Both the position numbers and the translations under genes were made by a program. From Gnomoniopsis sp. IMI 355080 (taxonomy: Eukaryota; Ascomycota; Sordariomycetes; Diaporthales; Gnomoniaceae): DNA of 64,000 nt. The notes under the pieces were generated by a model. The model was given only the letters and a program-made list of their open reading frames with translations. It had not been told where the DNA came from and made no database searches. The stretch lies in the NCBI GenBank assembly GCA_027946555.1, contig JAPEVC010000118.1, positions 49,539 through 113,538 on the forward strand, read 5' to 3'. Shown here piece after piece: positions 9,929 through 20,719 of this stretch (positions within the stretch are counted from its first letter, which is position 1; every line of letters begins with the position of its first letter).

Positions 9929-12236
9929 GGGCTTACTCAATGGAGCTGTGAACCGTGAATGATTGTAGGTGAGTTGAGCTGAAGCTCGAGCAGTAGCTGG
10001 ATGTTGGAGCTGATGTTTGTGATGTTTGATTGAAAAATGCCAGCATGTGTGGTGGGGAGCAGCCGGGGAAGTTATGACCTGAATGTAGTATACCCCAAGC
10101 AATGGAAGTCTATCGGTGGATCTTGCTAAGATATAGCTTCAATATGGAGAGCGTACTACGTAACTCTAGGTATGGTTTTTCCAGAGCGTCAGTGCATCCC
10201 CAGGCAATGGCAATCAACCACAGGTCCGAACTCTCAGGGATCTCTGGGCTTTTCATGCCATCCCGAGTCACGAGATTGCTTTGACTCGGTTTCTCAGGTC
10301 TGTTAAACCTGGAACGATTGTCGGTGCGGCCATCTCTTGCCTTGAACATGTTTCCCCCGGCCCTTGGAGACATGACGAGTGAACTACGACTTCGTCGGTG
10401 TAAATATAGCCCAGGGTCCCGGAGCTTAAAATTCAGAAACGAGAAAAACAAGAATGCGGTCTGGGAGATGCACGATCTCCCGAGAAACTATTCATTTTCG
10501 CCAAGCAGAGTAAAAACCCGGGAGTTCCCATATGCCATGTGGGTCCTAATGGACTGTCGTCGAGATCTGACATGGTACAGTGGCAGAAAGCTCAAGTATT
10601 ATCAACATTATCCGGCCAAAGCATGCTCCACACGAGATCGTGGCCAACATAGGTATCATCCAGCATGCACCAGGCAATTACTTGCGCCTCGACCAATCAC
10701 TTTCCCCCGCTCCACCTTCCCGAAAGGTCGGAATTGTTGTGCATCAGCGAATTCTAATTCCTCCACAAGGACAACCTTCATGGGTGAAGTGACATTTAAG
10801 CACGTATGATGAGCCCCATTTACTCGAGTCTTGTGATGCCGAAAAGCACTCTTGAAAGCAAGATTAGAGGCCCGGCGCTTGGCCAACTCGCCGCAGCATA
10901 CCAAGAAATGCCCATCTGCCTCGATGCATGAGAATTGCTGGATTTGGTCTGACCCACAACCGCACACAGACAGACAGAGTGGAGCCGGCGGGGCCGGGGA
11001 TCAAGGATGCCGGTGAAGCTTAAATCGACGGCTTGCCACCACTCCAACGTCCGCTGTACGGGGTAATAAGTCTGTGCAAGACTCTTAGGCAGTCCAAGTG
11101 GCTACACGCAAAGATTTGCCATCTTGTCAGAAATCGAGACGCTTCCGCTCCAGATCAACGTCTGTGGGGCTCTCTATCATGAGTCCTGGCAAGAAAAGAA
11201 AACAGTGGATGGGGCCGTTATTCCTTGGACATTCCCTCTTCATCATCAGCGGTATTGCTGCCACAAAACAGGTTGACTTTTGAGATCCGGTCCATCAAAC
11301 ATATGCGCGGCAGAGGTTCGAGAGAAACTTCGAACAACCGTCACTAAAGATTGGCAAATTGCAAAGGATACACAAATAAATTCGGATAACGTTGAGCCAG
11401 GGTAAGAGTCCTTCTATCGGATAAGGACCCTTCTCAGCACATCAAGTCACTTCGTCCCGATCGCAGTATGTGACTGGACGCGAAGCTGATATTTAGCTCA
11501 GCGCGAGCACAAAGGTCAAAGACAGGACGGGGCAAAATGTCAAACTTTGAGCCTTTGACGGTTATCCAGACTGCGCGCAAGTATGACGACCTGAATGATT
11601 GGTCCAACTGGGGGAAACGATTGTTTTTCTCTGGTAGACGTGGGAGATCAATCGCCCTCGCATTGAGTTACCATGTCCCTCTCCTTATGGTCGGATCACT
11701 CGGCTCCGTAACGAGATGATGAAAGACCAAGCAAGGGGTCTCAGCTCGAGGCAGACGAACATATCAGCAGAAATATAAGGGCTGACAACGGTCTCATTCG
11801 AAGCAAGGCGAGTCATGGCTCTCGTCGCTGCGGCGCCTAGCCCTGGCAAGGTTGGTGGATAAATCAACACGGCCGGTAGTAGTCATCCACCACTACAATG
11901 TCAAGTGCAGAGTCGCATGGCAGGAAGCAGTCCACTATTATCAAAGTCTAAGCTAGCAAATGGCGAAAGCCTGTACTAGAAAGGCCGGTATATATTATCT
12001 CTAGGCTTAATACAGTTAAAATTTTCGGACTCATGTCCAGATGTCTATGGGAAATGAGATCTTTTGGCCCCGGGAACAGACTCTACTTGTAAAATGTCTA
12101 GAAGCAGACACCAAACGCCGGACCCTCATGTGCTCTAGATCTCGTCTCGTAAACCAAGTTTCTCCAAACAAGTGAAAGTGACTACGCTGTACGGCGCCGT
12201 GAAATCTTTTGGGATTTGAAGCAACGCTCCCTTCAT
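9929..12236. other. Intergenic, 2.3 kb
   Basis: Upstream of the seven-TM gene and downstream of the PAF-AH-like gene. Several 60-160-codon frames exist on both strands, but none shows a domain, a credible start plus splice sites, or protein-like composition. I see no supported gene. Confidence 0.55.
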
Positions 12237-14033
12237 CTATGCAGCCGCGCTCGGCACTCCCGGTTGGGCATCAGCCACGGGACCCTCGATCTCTGTCTCC
12301 ATCTCACTCTCGCCTTCCAGGCCATCGGGTTTGCCATCCTTGCCTTGGTGACCAGATTCTGCACCCATGCCGACGACATCGATCCATTTCCAGCAGTCGA
12401 CCACATCATTCTCACTGCGGTCAAAAATAGCCTTGTCGTCCAACACGCCGTCCTCTACAGACTTCTCGCTCGCCACAGAGCCCGCCGTCTCCACTAGATT
12501 TTGCTTGGAGGCGACATCCGCACCATCGACAAGGTCGCCTACCCACGTCCTCGCCACCGGCACGCCATTTGTCCGTAGCAGCTGTAGCATGGCTCTGGTG
12601 TTCAGGCGCAACGCGCGCTCGGGCTGCTGCGCGCCAAATACCTTCTTGGTCAGCCAAGGAAACAAGACGCCGAAATCGCTTTGGTTGAGATGCGCGCTCT
12701 CGGGTACGTAGAAGAAGTTCGGTTCGGGCAGCCGCACGCCTGAGCCGGGACGCTCAAAGGCTGCCGCCGAGACCACGGGGGCGCTGGGGTCAGGCGAGAT
12801 AATGCGGCACATGGCGTGGAGATGTTCTTTCCACTTGAAGAATGTCTCAGACTCGATGGCGAGAATTGCAGAGCCGCCGGGGGCGGTCGGTTCGTTGTCG
12901 GCGTAGGCAGGCAAAGGTAAGTGGTAGAGAGCTGAGGTCATCGGAGAAAGTAGAGCAAAGCACCACATGTCAAGCATCACGAGGAGATTCTTTGGTGTAA
13001 TTTGCGCGCGGAGACGACTGTCCGGAGCAGGGACAAACAGTGGCTCTTCCATGGACTCGAGCTCTGGGGTTCCTGCGTAGTAGGTGGACTTCAGAAATTG
13101 CACCATCGTGGCCGCGCCAAAGCTGTGCCCGCTGAACATGATGGAACCGGGTTCGTGGACATGGAGCTTCGATGCCAGCTGAGTCAGGCCTTTTACAGGC
13201 GTGCTAGTATTGAGATTGTGCATGTCTAGCCCGGAGTCGATGCTCAAAATCGCCTCGTGTATCAACCCAAGCTCCCATAGCCGCACTTGTAACTGTTTGT
13301 TCCGCATGTCCCACGTTTCTTTGTTCTGGTCGTGTGGAATCTTGATATATGGCACAGCACGTCTCGTGTTCTTAGCGAAGAATCTGTCTTGCGCCGCGGG
13401 GTCTCGAATGACGGAGAGGGCAGCACTTCCGTCGCGGTGCTCGGGGCATATCACAACGACGCCATGGGAGGCCATGGAGCCTGCTATGTGAGAGTACGCG
13501 TTTCGAGTGCCGCCAAGGCCGTGAGAGAAGATCATGGTAGGCCATCGTCCATTGGGTATGTGCTCGGGCTCGAGTAGAGTGGCGTTTTTGTGGACGGGCA
13601 CTGTAGTATAGTGAACATGTCTAGGAAGAAATCTGTGGCAGGACGCAACGTCAGTGAAGGCGCAGACGCGTGTGCTTGAGGGGACAACATACGAAAGAAT
13701 CTCCGAGGCCACGGAACCGAAGCCCAAAAATTTGGTGTAGGCTGAGACGTGATGCCTCTGTGGTGCAGGAAGCCATGTTATCCTCTTTCCTTTGGAATCT
13801 GGTTGAGCTGGATAATAAATGCGAAATAAGACAGTATGGATGTCGGCTGCTTGCGCGGGAGCTTTGCTTGGGGCATTGAGGTCGGCGACGGGTATCTCGA
13901 CATCAATGGTGCCCACTTTGTAAGGGCCGGTGTACTCTGGAAGGGTAGGTACGGGGTTGACTTTATTCAGATAGTACGCCATCTTCTCAGTGTAGGCCGC
14001 CCTCTCCGCAGATGTTGTTGACGGAGGAGCCAT
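12237..14033 (-). CDS. PAF-acetylhydrolase-like (group VII phospholipase A2) esterase
   Basis: Exons 14033-13693 and 13632-12237 flank a 60-nt intron (GTATGT...CACAG) that is in frame without stops. Splicing it out joins EILS to FLPRHVHY and gives 578 aa. Landmarks of the PAF-AH isoform II family are clear: the oxyanion region MIFSHGLGGTRNAYSHI, then ASHGVVVICPEHRDGSA, then the nucleophile elbow GHSFGAAT. A C-terminal VPESAHLNQSDFGVLFPWL carries the likely catalytic His. The family removes short acyl chains from the sn-2 position of oxidised or acetylated phospholipids. I see no signal peptide, so it is probably cytosolic. The C-terminal ~100 residues are acidic and low in complexity, an extension beyond the hydrolase fold. 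The start is the first ATG of the frame. Confidence 0.9.
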   Translation of the reverse strand: MAPPSTTSAERAAYTEKMAYYLNKVNPVPTLPEYTGPYKVGTIDVEIPVADLNAPSKAPAQAADIHTVLFRIYYPAQPDSKGKRITWLPAPQRHHVSAYTKFLGFGSVASEILSYVVPSSTRVCAFTDVASCHRFLPRHVHYTTVPVHKNATLLEPEHIPNGRWPTMIFSHGLGGTRNAYSHIAGSMASHGVVVICPEHRDGSAALSVIRDPAAQDRFFAKNTRRAVPYIKIPHDQNKETWDMRNKQLQVRLWELGLIHEAILSIDSGLDMHNLNTSTPVKGLTQLASKLHVHEPGSIMFSGHSFGAATMVQFLKSTYYAGTPELESMEEPLFVPAPDSRLRAQITPKNLLVMLDMWCFALLSPMTSALYHLPLPAYADNEPTAPGGSAILAIESETFFKWKEHLHAMCRIISPDPSAPVVSAAAFERPGSGVRLPEPNFFYVPESAHLNQSDFGVLFPWLTKKVFGAQQPERALRLNTRAMLQLLRTNGVPVARTWVGDLVDGADVASKQNLVETAGSVASEKSVEDGVLDDKAIFDRSENDVVDCWKWIDVVGMGAESGHQGKDGKPDGLEGESEMETEIEGPVADAQPGVPSAAA

Positions 14034-14371
14034 CGTGTCGCCAGGCGAATGGCGTCCCAAGACCCGGACTGGTTAGAGGTTGGTCCTTGTGGCGGTTGAA
14101 CTGTTCGGTCTAAATGTTGTGGCCAGTCCGGAATAACACAGTTACTTTTGTCTGTGCAGACAGCACAATTCAATTTCTAAGGTGTGTCGCTATGGACGGA
14201 TCGACAGTCGACAGATCGGCGACGTTGATGATGATGATCAATCCACACAGTGCTTGTCGGGAATTGCTTGTGGAGGCGTCTAAGTCTAGAGGTATTGGCA
14301 AGGGGAAGAAAGGTACACCGAATTTGAGAATAGTATGAGAGGCGAGAATTGTGGTCAGGTATGTGTGCGAC

Positions 14372-14399
<28 letters not shown>
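14372..14399. repeat. Poly(A) homopolymer, 28 bases
   Basis: Uninterrupted run of 28 A on the plus strand, ~340 bp upstream of the PAF-AH-like start. It could be a slippage-prone tract or the tail of an old retroposed copy; no adjacent retroelement is visible. Confidence 0.9.
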
Positions 14400-14403
<4 letters not shown>

Positions 14404-15515
14404 CGTTGCGTGCAAGAGAATGTAGGAGGCTACTTGGTAGGGAATAGGGGCTGTGCTATACCGCGGTACAGGACTTGGTGAAATGAAGTCGCGGCCCGGG
14501 CAAACTGGCAAGATCCAGCGAGCTTTGCCCTGAAACGACCAAGCTCGGCTCGGTTAAGAATGGAACTTGCATGCGCTTCCACCAATCATAGCCAAGTCGC
14601 GTGCTTTCCTTCCCTGTTCTAGGCCTAGGTCCCGGATCATCGGGTCGCCTTAGAAGACCGATACGTCATTCGACCCTGACAGGACAAGGTGGCGTAAAGT
14701 TGTATTTTCTTTGTTTAGAACAGAATTTCATTTAATGTTTTTCTCTGCCGAGGTGGGAATACTGGAGACTTGATGTTCGACCCCGGACAGAATGAGTATT
14801 CAAGAGAAGGATCTGCTGACATCCCCAACTAAATCACGACTGCTATCTAATGTGTGCACAACAGTTTCAACCGTTTCTTCTGTCGCACCTGGTCCCAAAT
14901 CTCGAGACATGTGAAACTCAGGGCTCTGATGCGAGGCCCGCTACCCAGCCGGGGCATTACAGTACCATTGTAGGTAGTCACACAGATATACTGAGTACAC
15001 CATGTCCGACATCGAACGGCCCGACCCGTCTGTCATCACTATGAGAGTGCGACGTCTTTCCACTGCTCCGGATTCAAACTTAGCCTCCCATTCCTTATGG
15101 CAAACCCAGGGAAGCGCGAAGGATTTTACCAATTTACACATGCAATTTATCATCGACTTCTTCAGCGGGAAGGCGGGCCCCTAAAGACTAGTACCACCTT
15201 CCAATTTCTTCGCAAGTCAAGCTGTGAACGTGTTCACGCCTCATCCACTCTGACAAAGGAGTGGACGCAATATTTTCGGTAACAAATTGCTACCGGGCCC
15301 AGAAGCAGAACCCCAATATCTGAATATCAATATATAGGCGAGGCAGTTGGATTGGGCACACTGCTCTCTGTCCGACCCTGTCCTCCCTGTCGATCACCGA
15401 GACAGCCGTTTCCTGCTCCCCACGTTCTCCTTCTGACCACATACATGGCGGCGTAGCTCTTGTTTCCAGCCGACTGCCCTCATACACCTAATTTTATCCT
15501 CGTGATATTGCCTCG

Positions 15516-15959
15516 CTAGAAGCTGGCTGTTGGCACGGTAGGTCGTATGGTGGTGACAGCGCTAGCAATTGCCAACTCGACGTCACCCTCTGAAGGCCCC
15601 TCGTTCCGGTGCACAATTCCGGGGTCCGTTAAGCCGTCTATTTCCCACGAATGTTTCAGCTTTTTCTCGTGTATTGCAATGATAACAAGCAGGCTAGAGA
15701 TCTGGCACTGCCTCTCTCAATCGCCCAAGTGTAATAGCTGGGCGCCGATGCTGGCCAGAGCAAGTGGGTCGAGTGCCTTCCTTTTGGTCCACATCGGATG
15801 ATCCGTCTTCTGTAGAAGTATAACCAAAGGGCTATGATGGCAAGCTTGTAGATGGGGAAGGACGGGTATGGCGATGAAGTTCCGGAGATTTGCCACCGGA
15901 CCTACATACGAGAACTCATGACTGCTGCTGCTCGTGTATGTAGACGCTTGATGCGTCAC
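15516..15959 (-). pseudogene. Possible decayed gene fragment, minus strand
   Basis: A 148-codon minus-strand frame interrupted by a single TGA at 15719-15717. Translation on both sides looks protein-like (RKALDPLALASIGAQLLHL before, AIHEKKLKHSWEIDGL and IVHRNEGPSEGDVELAIA after). There is no good ATG and no family I recognise. A partly overlapping frame on the same strand encodes a hydrophobic segment, so frame choice is uncertain. It may be a chance antisense frame. Confidence 0.2.
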
Positions 15960-16290
15960 TGCCCCACGAGCATGAGAAGGACGGGAACTACGACCAGTAA
16001 ACTTATATCAGAACAGCAAGATCTCGAAGCCCTATTAGCCGAGCACACACAGCCGCCACTGTCTTTTCCAACTTCTCGTTCCCCGCTTTCATCAACGGGG
16101 TCTTACGTCGGGCGTCGTACGATGACTGCTGATGTTTTTGTCTGTGATAGGGCAGTGCCCCGCCGTCCTGCAAGGCTTGCATTCAGCTCGATGATACGCA
16201 AGATCGACGAATCATCAGTTGCTGGGCTCCCTCAATTCTCGAACGACGCTCGAATTTTCTTCAAGACCCCGTCCGGTATCACTTCCAGAT

Positions 16291-16300
16291 TACCTAGGTA
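16291..16300. repeat. TACCTAGGTA palindrome, copy 2
   Basis: Perfect palindrome in the presumed 5' leader or promoter of the HET gene. Confidence 0.9.
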
Positions 16301-16341
16301 ACCACTTACTGTCTGCCATCCATGCTGAAAGACAAGTAAAG

Positions 16342-17718
16342 ATGGAGGATATAGCCGATCTTTCAGATAGCGTGCCCTATTTCAGATACACGAGTCTCGA
16401 CCGATCTACGAGGAGCATAAAATTACTTCGTTTCGACCCAGACGGCAGAAAACGATACCATATGCATTTGATACTGGAGACATTGTCATACACATGGGGG
16501 TTGCCACAATCGAGCCAAATCATCGTCGTCAACCAGCAACAATTGCCTACCCGAGAGAATCTATATCGCGCCCTGGAAGTGCTGGCTCACGATAAGACTT
16601 CCTGGGCCCCATCGTGTCTCGTTTCGACCTCAGCAGAAGGTATGCAGACAGGTCATGAGCTCATCGGCACGTATTACTGGATTGACTACATCTGCATCAA
16701 TCAAGACGATGCATCTGAACGCGGACATCAAGTCGGACTGATGGAATCCATCTTTTCTCGTGCCTCGTGCGTGGTGTCGTGGCTGGGTGTATCTACGAAG
16801 GACTCGGATCGAGCCATCAAAAAACTTAGAAAAGGTGTGAATCTGGACACAGACATACCTTGGGAAGATGGCAGCCTTGAAGAACTCCTCAACCGGTCGT
16901 TTTGGCGGAGGATCTGGATCGTGCAAGAATTCATTCTGCCTAGGCATCTTCTGATACTATGCGGCTACGAAGGAGTTTGGTGGGAGTCCATCAGGGACAA
17001 CCCCTCGGTTTTTCGAGACATAAGAAAGGAAAGAGGCAAATCCATCAAGATCAAATATCATGATGCATACTACCTCTTTCATTGGCGAAACGTTCAGCAT
17101 AATTCGCCACACGCAAGCAGTACTTCTCTGCCATCCTCGTTGGACCGGCCATCCTCAGACCAGGTTACCCTTGATGCGCTGATACTGCACTTCCACAGGT
17201 GGGAGTGCGGTGACTCAAGGGATCGCATATACGGCCTTCTATCACTCATTAGCGAGAACAGAAGGACTGTCGCGGATCAGGGCCCTTTCGAAGCCGACTA
17301 CACCATCCTTCCGCAAAAGCTTTATTACCGAGTGCTTGGTCGCATGAGGAACATGCCATCGCTATCTGGAACACCAGGCTCGAATGATTTTCGAGAGTTT
17401 TTGTCGAAGGCCCTAGAACTTGAATCCGACAAAGTCGTGCTACGGAACACCTTTGTGTACGATTTCCCGGCAACCAAGTATCGGAAAAGAAACATCATCG
17501 AAGTGGCTCAAGAAATACTGAAGCGGGAGGGTAACGATACGTCGTTTGATCCCATATTTTTCACAATGACACCTCAAGAGATTTACAACGACATCATAGA
17601 GTACTTTGCGACGTTTGACAAGGAAGATAGATCCTGTGGCATGGCGCGACTTCGAGAATGCCATGGTCTCCATAATGCCAGGTCTTGGGCAAAGTTTCCT
17701 AATGATTGTCAACAGTAA
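16342..17718 (+). CDS. HET-domain (heterokaryon incompatibility) protein
   Basis: The frame opens at 16219; I place the start at the ATG at 16342 because HET proteins begin shortly before the YxxLDxxxxxIRLL-type strand seen here (FRYTSLDRSTRSIKLLRF). This gives 458 aa. HET block 1 is ETLSYTWG, block 2 is YYWIDYICINQDDASERGHQ, and block 3 is RSFWRRIWIVQEF, in the right order and spacing. HET domains, distantly TIR-like, trigger cell death when non-self is recognised during hyphal fusion. The frame ends at 17718, but a second frame starting at 17606 continues with protein-like sequence (DPVAWRDFENAMVSIMPGLG), suggesting the true C-terminus is displaced by a frameshift; see the next entry. The HET domain itself is intact. 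Confidence 0.9.
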   Translation: MEDIADLSDSVPYFRYTSLDRSTRSIKLLRFDPDGRKRYHMHLILETLSYTWGLPQSSQIIVVNQQQLPTRENLYRALEVLAHDKTSWAPSCLVSTSAEGMQTGHELIGTYYWIDYICINQDDASERGHQVGLMESIFSRASCVVSWLGVSTKDSDRAIKKLRKGVNLDTDIPWEDGSLEELLNRSFWRRIWIVQEFILPRHLLILCGYEGVWWESIRDNPSVFRDIRKERGKSIKIKYHDAYYLFHWRNVQHNSPHASSTSLPSSLDRPSSDQVTLDALILHFHRWECGDSRDRIYGLLSLISENRRTVADQGPFEADYTILPQKLYYRVLGRMRNMPSLSGTPGSNDFREFLSKALELESDKVVLRNTFVYDFPATKYRKRNIIEVAQEILKREGNDTSFDPIFFTMTPQEIYNDIIEYFATFDKEDRSCGMARLRECHGLHNARSWAKFPNDCQQ

Positions 17719-18268
17719 ATTGAGATATTTGGTTCTCGTTGGTCGGAGCATTTTACTTATATGGTCCATGACAGATCGACAACGCGATCATATGGCTTCA
17801 AAATGCAAATTATTGTATGACAATGTGGTCAGAGAATCCCTTTTCGAATTACGATGGAATTTTCGTATATATTGGCGAATTTTTTCGCGAGTTCCATGGA
17901 ATAGTGTGGTCGAAATATTCAACCTGATCAGGGCACTTACGAAATTACGATATCTGTTTGAGGGCTGGCGACCTTCATGGCGACCTCCATGGCGAGATCC
18001 TCGGCGAGATCCTCGGCGAGATCCATGGCAGGAACCACGGCGAGATGCATGGCGAGATGCATGGGAAGATCCATGGCAAGATTCATCGCGAGGTCCATGG
18101 CTAGGTCCATTGCAACATCAACCGTTAGGGTGGCGGGCAGAGCCTTGGCGTATTTGGATTCAAGAGGTGACACGGGAGGAGGCCGAAAAAGACCAAAGGG
18201 TTTGGAGATGGTTACGATGGATAAGGCGGTGCGTGGTCGAAGGGACAAGAAGGTTGCTACAACGTTGA
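17606..18268 (+). pseudogene. Out-of-frame C-terminal extension of the HET gene with WRDP-type repeats
   Basis: A 220-codon frame overlaps the last 113 nt of the HET ORF, shifted by one base. Skipping one base near 17625-17632 would join FDKED to DPVAWRDFENAM and carry the protein on to 18268. It includes a hydrophobic stretch (LRYLVLVGRSILLIWSM) and about 13 copies of a four-residue unit (WRDP, RRDP, WQEP, RRDA). It has no start of its own except a non-ATG codon. It could be a frameshifted tail, a sequencing indel or non-coding minisatellite. I favour a disrupted C-terminus. Confidence 0.4.
17966..18121. repeat. 12-bp minisatellite, about 13 units
   Basis: Consecutive 12-mers close to TGGCGAGATCCA: tggcgaccttca, tggcgacctcca, tggcgagatcct, cggcgagatcct, cggcgagatcca, then more diverged units. 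The unit length is divisible by three, so every frame stays open. The frame continuing the HET region gives Trp-Arg-Asp-Pro repeats. Confidence 0.9.
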
Positions 18269-19053
18269 ATGGACAAGACGGCGATTAGGATAGAGGTACC
18301 TCGCTGTGATAGATCTGCCACTTGTTGGTCTGTTGACAAATGTTGGAGGAGTTCTATGGGCGAGTGAGCGTGATCTGTATAGTAAATAACACCCGCGCAA
18401 GGCCACGCCGCTGTTTCTAGCGGCAATCCGTCAACATTTTCGTTGTACTGGGTGTGGCACTTCAGCATGCTAACATTGAATTTTGAGTGTCCAAAGTATC
18501 ACGCCGATGCTCAGATGCTGTCTAGGGCTGCGGTATCTGAGAACACAGATTTCTTTCAAGATGTTTGGCACAGCCAGGGCAGAGTCCTCATCACCGGTGA
18601 GACATGTATGTCTTTATGGTGGACGTTCATCAGCGACTTGACTTGACATTCGTACAGCTTAGCTCATCCACAGGCTTGTTTTGGCGTGAATAAATCCGGC
18701 AGTATCTCCAAAATTGTGTCACTGTGGCCCAGACCGCCTGGTTGACCGCATTCCCTAATTTGTGCACGCCGCTAGGTACCTCACCCAGGCCTGCCAGATA
18801 GGTATCGTTAGCCTGGACTGGGGGCCTACATTATCCCCGCAGTCTGACCAGTGCCCGGAAAGGGCTGCCGCATCCGAGCTGTACTCCCCCAACTTTGCGG
18901 CTCGAGATCGGCGGCGGCCATCACTTTGTGGCCACCTTCACCCTCAACCACGTCGCTCCAGTCTCCCGACCACCATTAACAACCTTCTCGCCCTTCGCCA
19001 ACTGACGTCGCTCCCTTTCTCTACGGTAGTTACAGACATATTCCACCGCCACC
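18269..19053. other. Intergenic, 0.8 kb
   Basis: Lies between the HET tail and SRP54. A pyrimidine-rich stretch just before 19048 is typical of a fungal housekeeping promoter and leader. No other feature is seen. Confidence 0.6.
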
Positions 19054-19057
19054 ATGG
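19048..19057 (+). promoter_or_regulatory. Strong translation-start context of SRP54
   Basis: The sequence around the ATG reads CCGCCACCATGG, close to an ideal eukaryotic initiation context. It supports the short first exon as the real start. Confidence 0.75.
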
Positions 19058-20719
19058 TTCTGCAAGATCTTGGACGCCGTATCAATACGGCTGTGTCCGA
19101 CCTGACCCGGGCACCAAACCTCGACGAAAAGGTAGCCATTGCCCTGTTGCGATTTCAAAGCACCCCTTCCCGCGCGCGCGCATATTGCTTCACCCCACTT
19201 CCATGTGGCTGATACTTGTTTTTCCTAGGCTTTCGATGGCATGATCAAAGAGATCGCCTCCGCCCTCCTCGAAGCCGACGTTAATGTGCGCCTCGTGCAA
19301 CAATTGCGAAAATCTATAAAAGCCACGGTAAACTTCAAAGAGCTTCCGCCCGCCGTCAATAAGAAACGCTTGATCCAAAAGGCTGTTTTCGACGAGCTCG
19401 TAAACCTTGTCAACCCCCACAATGAGCCTTTCAAGCCCAAGAAGGGCCGCGCCAATGTCATCATGTTTGTCGGTCTGCAAGGTGCCGGAAAGACCACCAC
19501 ATGTACGAAGCTGGCACGCCATTACCAAGCTCGTGGATTCAAGGCGTGCCTTGTATGCGCCGATACGTTTCGTGCTGGTGCCTTTGATCAGCTCAAACAG
19601 AACGCTACCAAGGCGAAAATCCCATACTACGGTAGCTTGACAGAAACGGACCCAGCAGTGGTTGCCAAAGAGGGCGTGGATAAGTTCAAGAAGGAGAAGT
19701 TTGAGATCATCATTGTCGATACCTCCGGAAGACATAGGCAAGAGTCGGCGCTTTTCCAAGAGATGGTGGATATTCAGCATGCCGTGACACCAGACGAAAC
19801 GATCATGGTTCTCGACGCCAGCATCGGCCAGCAAGCCGAATCGCAAGCCAAAGCTTTCAAAGAGGCGGCCGACTTCGGTGCCATTATTATCACAAAGACA
19901 GACGGTCACGCGTCGGGCGGTGGCGCCATCTCCGCCGTCGCAGCAACTCACACCCCCATTGTGTTCATCGGAACCGGCGAGCATATGCTGGATCTGGAGC
20001 GTTTCGTGCCAAAGCAATTCATCTCGAAGCTGCTGGGGATGGGTGACGTCGCCGGCCTCGTTGAGCATGTACAGAGCCTCAAGCTTGATCAGAAGGATAC
20101 CATCAAGCACATCACCGAGGGCGTCTTCACCATCCGCGACTTGCGTGACCAGCTACAAAATATCATGAAGATGGGACCGTTGTCCAAAATGGCCGGAATG
20201 ATACCGGGTATGTCAAATATGATGCAGGGTATGGACGACGATGAAGGCAACGCCAAATTACGGCGCATGCTCTACATTGCAGACAGCATGACAAAAAAGG
20301 AACTCGACTCCGACGGCAAGATCTTCCTCGACCAGCCCGAGCGTATGACGCGTGTTGCGAGGGGTTCAGGCACCAGCGTCCGTGAGGTAGAGGATCTGCT
20401 GACGCAGCAACGCATGATGGCTGGCATGGCCAAGAAGATGGGCGGTAATATGAAGAACATGCAAAAGGCACAGGCAGCGATGGGCGGCGGCAGAGGCGGC
20501 AACCAGGCGGCACAGATGGCGGCAATGCAGAAGCGGATGCAGAGCATGGGCGGCGCAGGCGGCGGCGGGATGCCCGATATTGGCAGCTTGATGAAAATGA
20601 TGGGCGGTGGCGGTGGGGGAGGGATGCCTGGCGGTATGGATATCAATGCGATGATGAAGCAGATGGGTGGTATGATGGGCGGAATGGGCGGTCAGGGTGG
20701 TCGTGGGGGCAGGAGATAG
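19054..20719 (+). CDS. SRP54: Signal recognition particle 54 kDa subunit
   Basis: Exon 1 (19054-19131, 26 codons) and exon 2 (19229-20719) flank a 97-nt intron (GTAGCC...CCTAG, phase 0) and give 522 aa. The N domain starts MVLQDLGRRINTAV. The GTPase domain has the P-loop GLQGAGKTT at residues 108-116, ADTFRAGAFDQLKQNA (the SRP insertion box region), DTSGRH, and TKTDGHASGGGA. The C-terminal M domain is rich in Met and Gly and contains the signal-sequence groove and 7S RNA-binding helices (GPLSKMAGMIPGM, then a long MMGG-type tail). SRP54 binds signal peptides as they leave the ribosome and docks with the SRP receptor at the ER by reciprocal GTP hydrolysis. This is an essential single-copy gene and the best housekeeping anchor in the window. 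Confidence 0.98.

Larger units (their letters stand above)
14034..16341. other. Intergenic, 2.3 kb
   Basis: Divergent region between the PAF-AH-like gene and the HET gene. It holds a 28-base A run (14372-14399), a TACCTAGGTA palindrome at 16291 only ~40 bp before the HET ATG, and a minus-strand frame at 15516-15959 broken by one stop that may be a gene remnant. Confidence 0.6.

Noticed and set aside
10318..10809. 163-codon plus frame
   Set aside because: Starts with a real ATG-like position but has no domain, splice signals or protein-like composition; probably random.
17937..18248. 103-codon minus frame with MDLA repeats
   Set aside because: Produced by the 12-bp minisatellite, which is open in all frames; not evidence of a gene.
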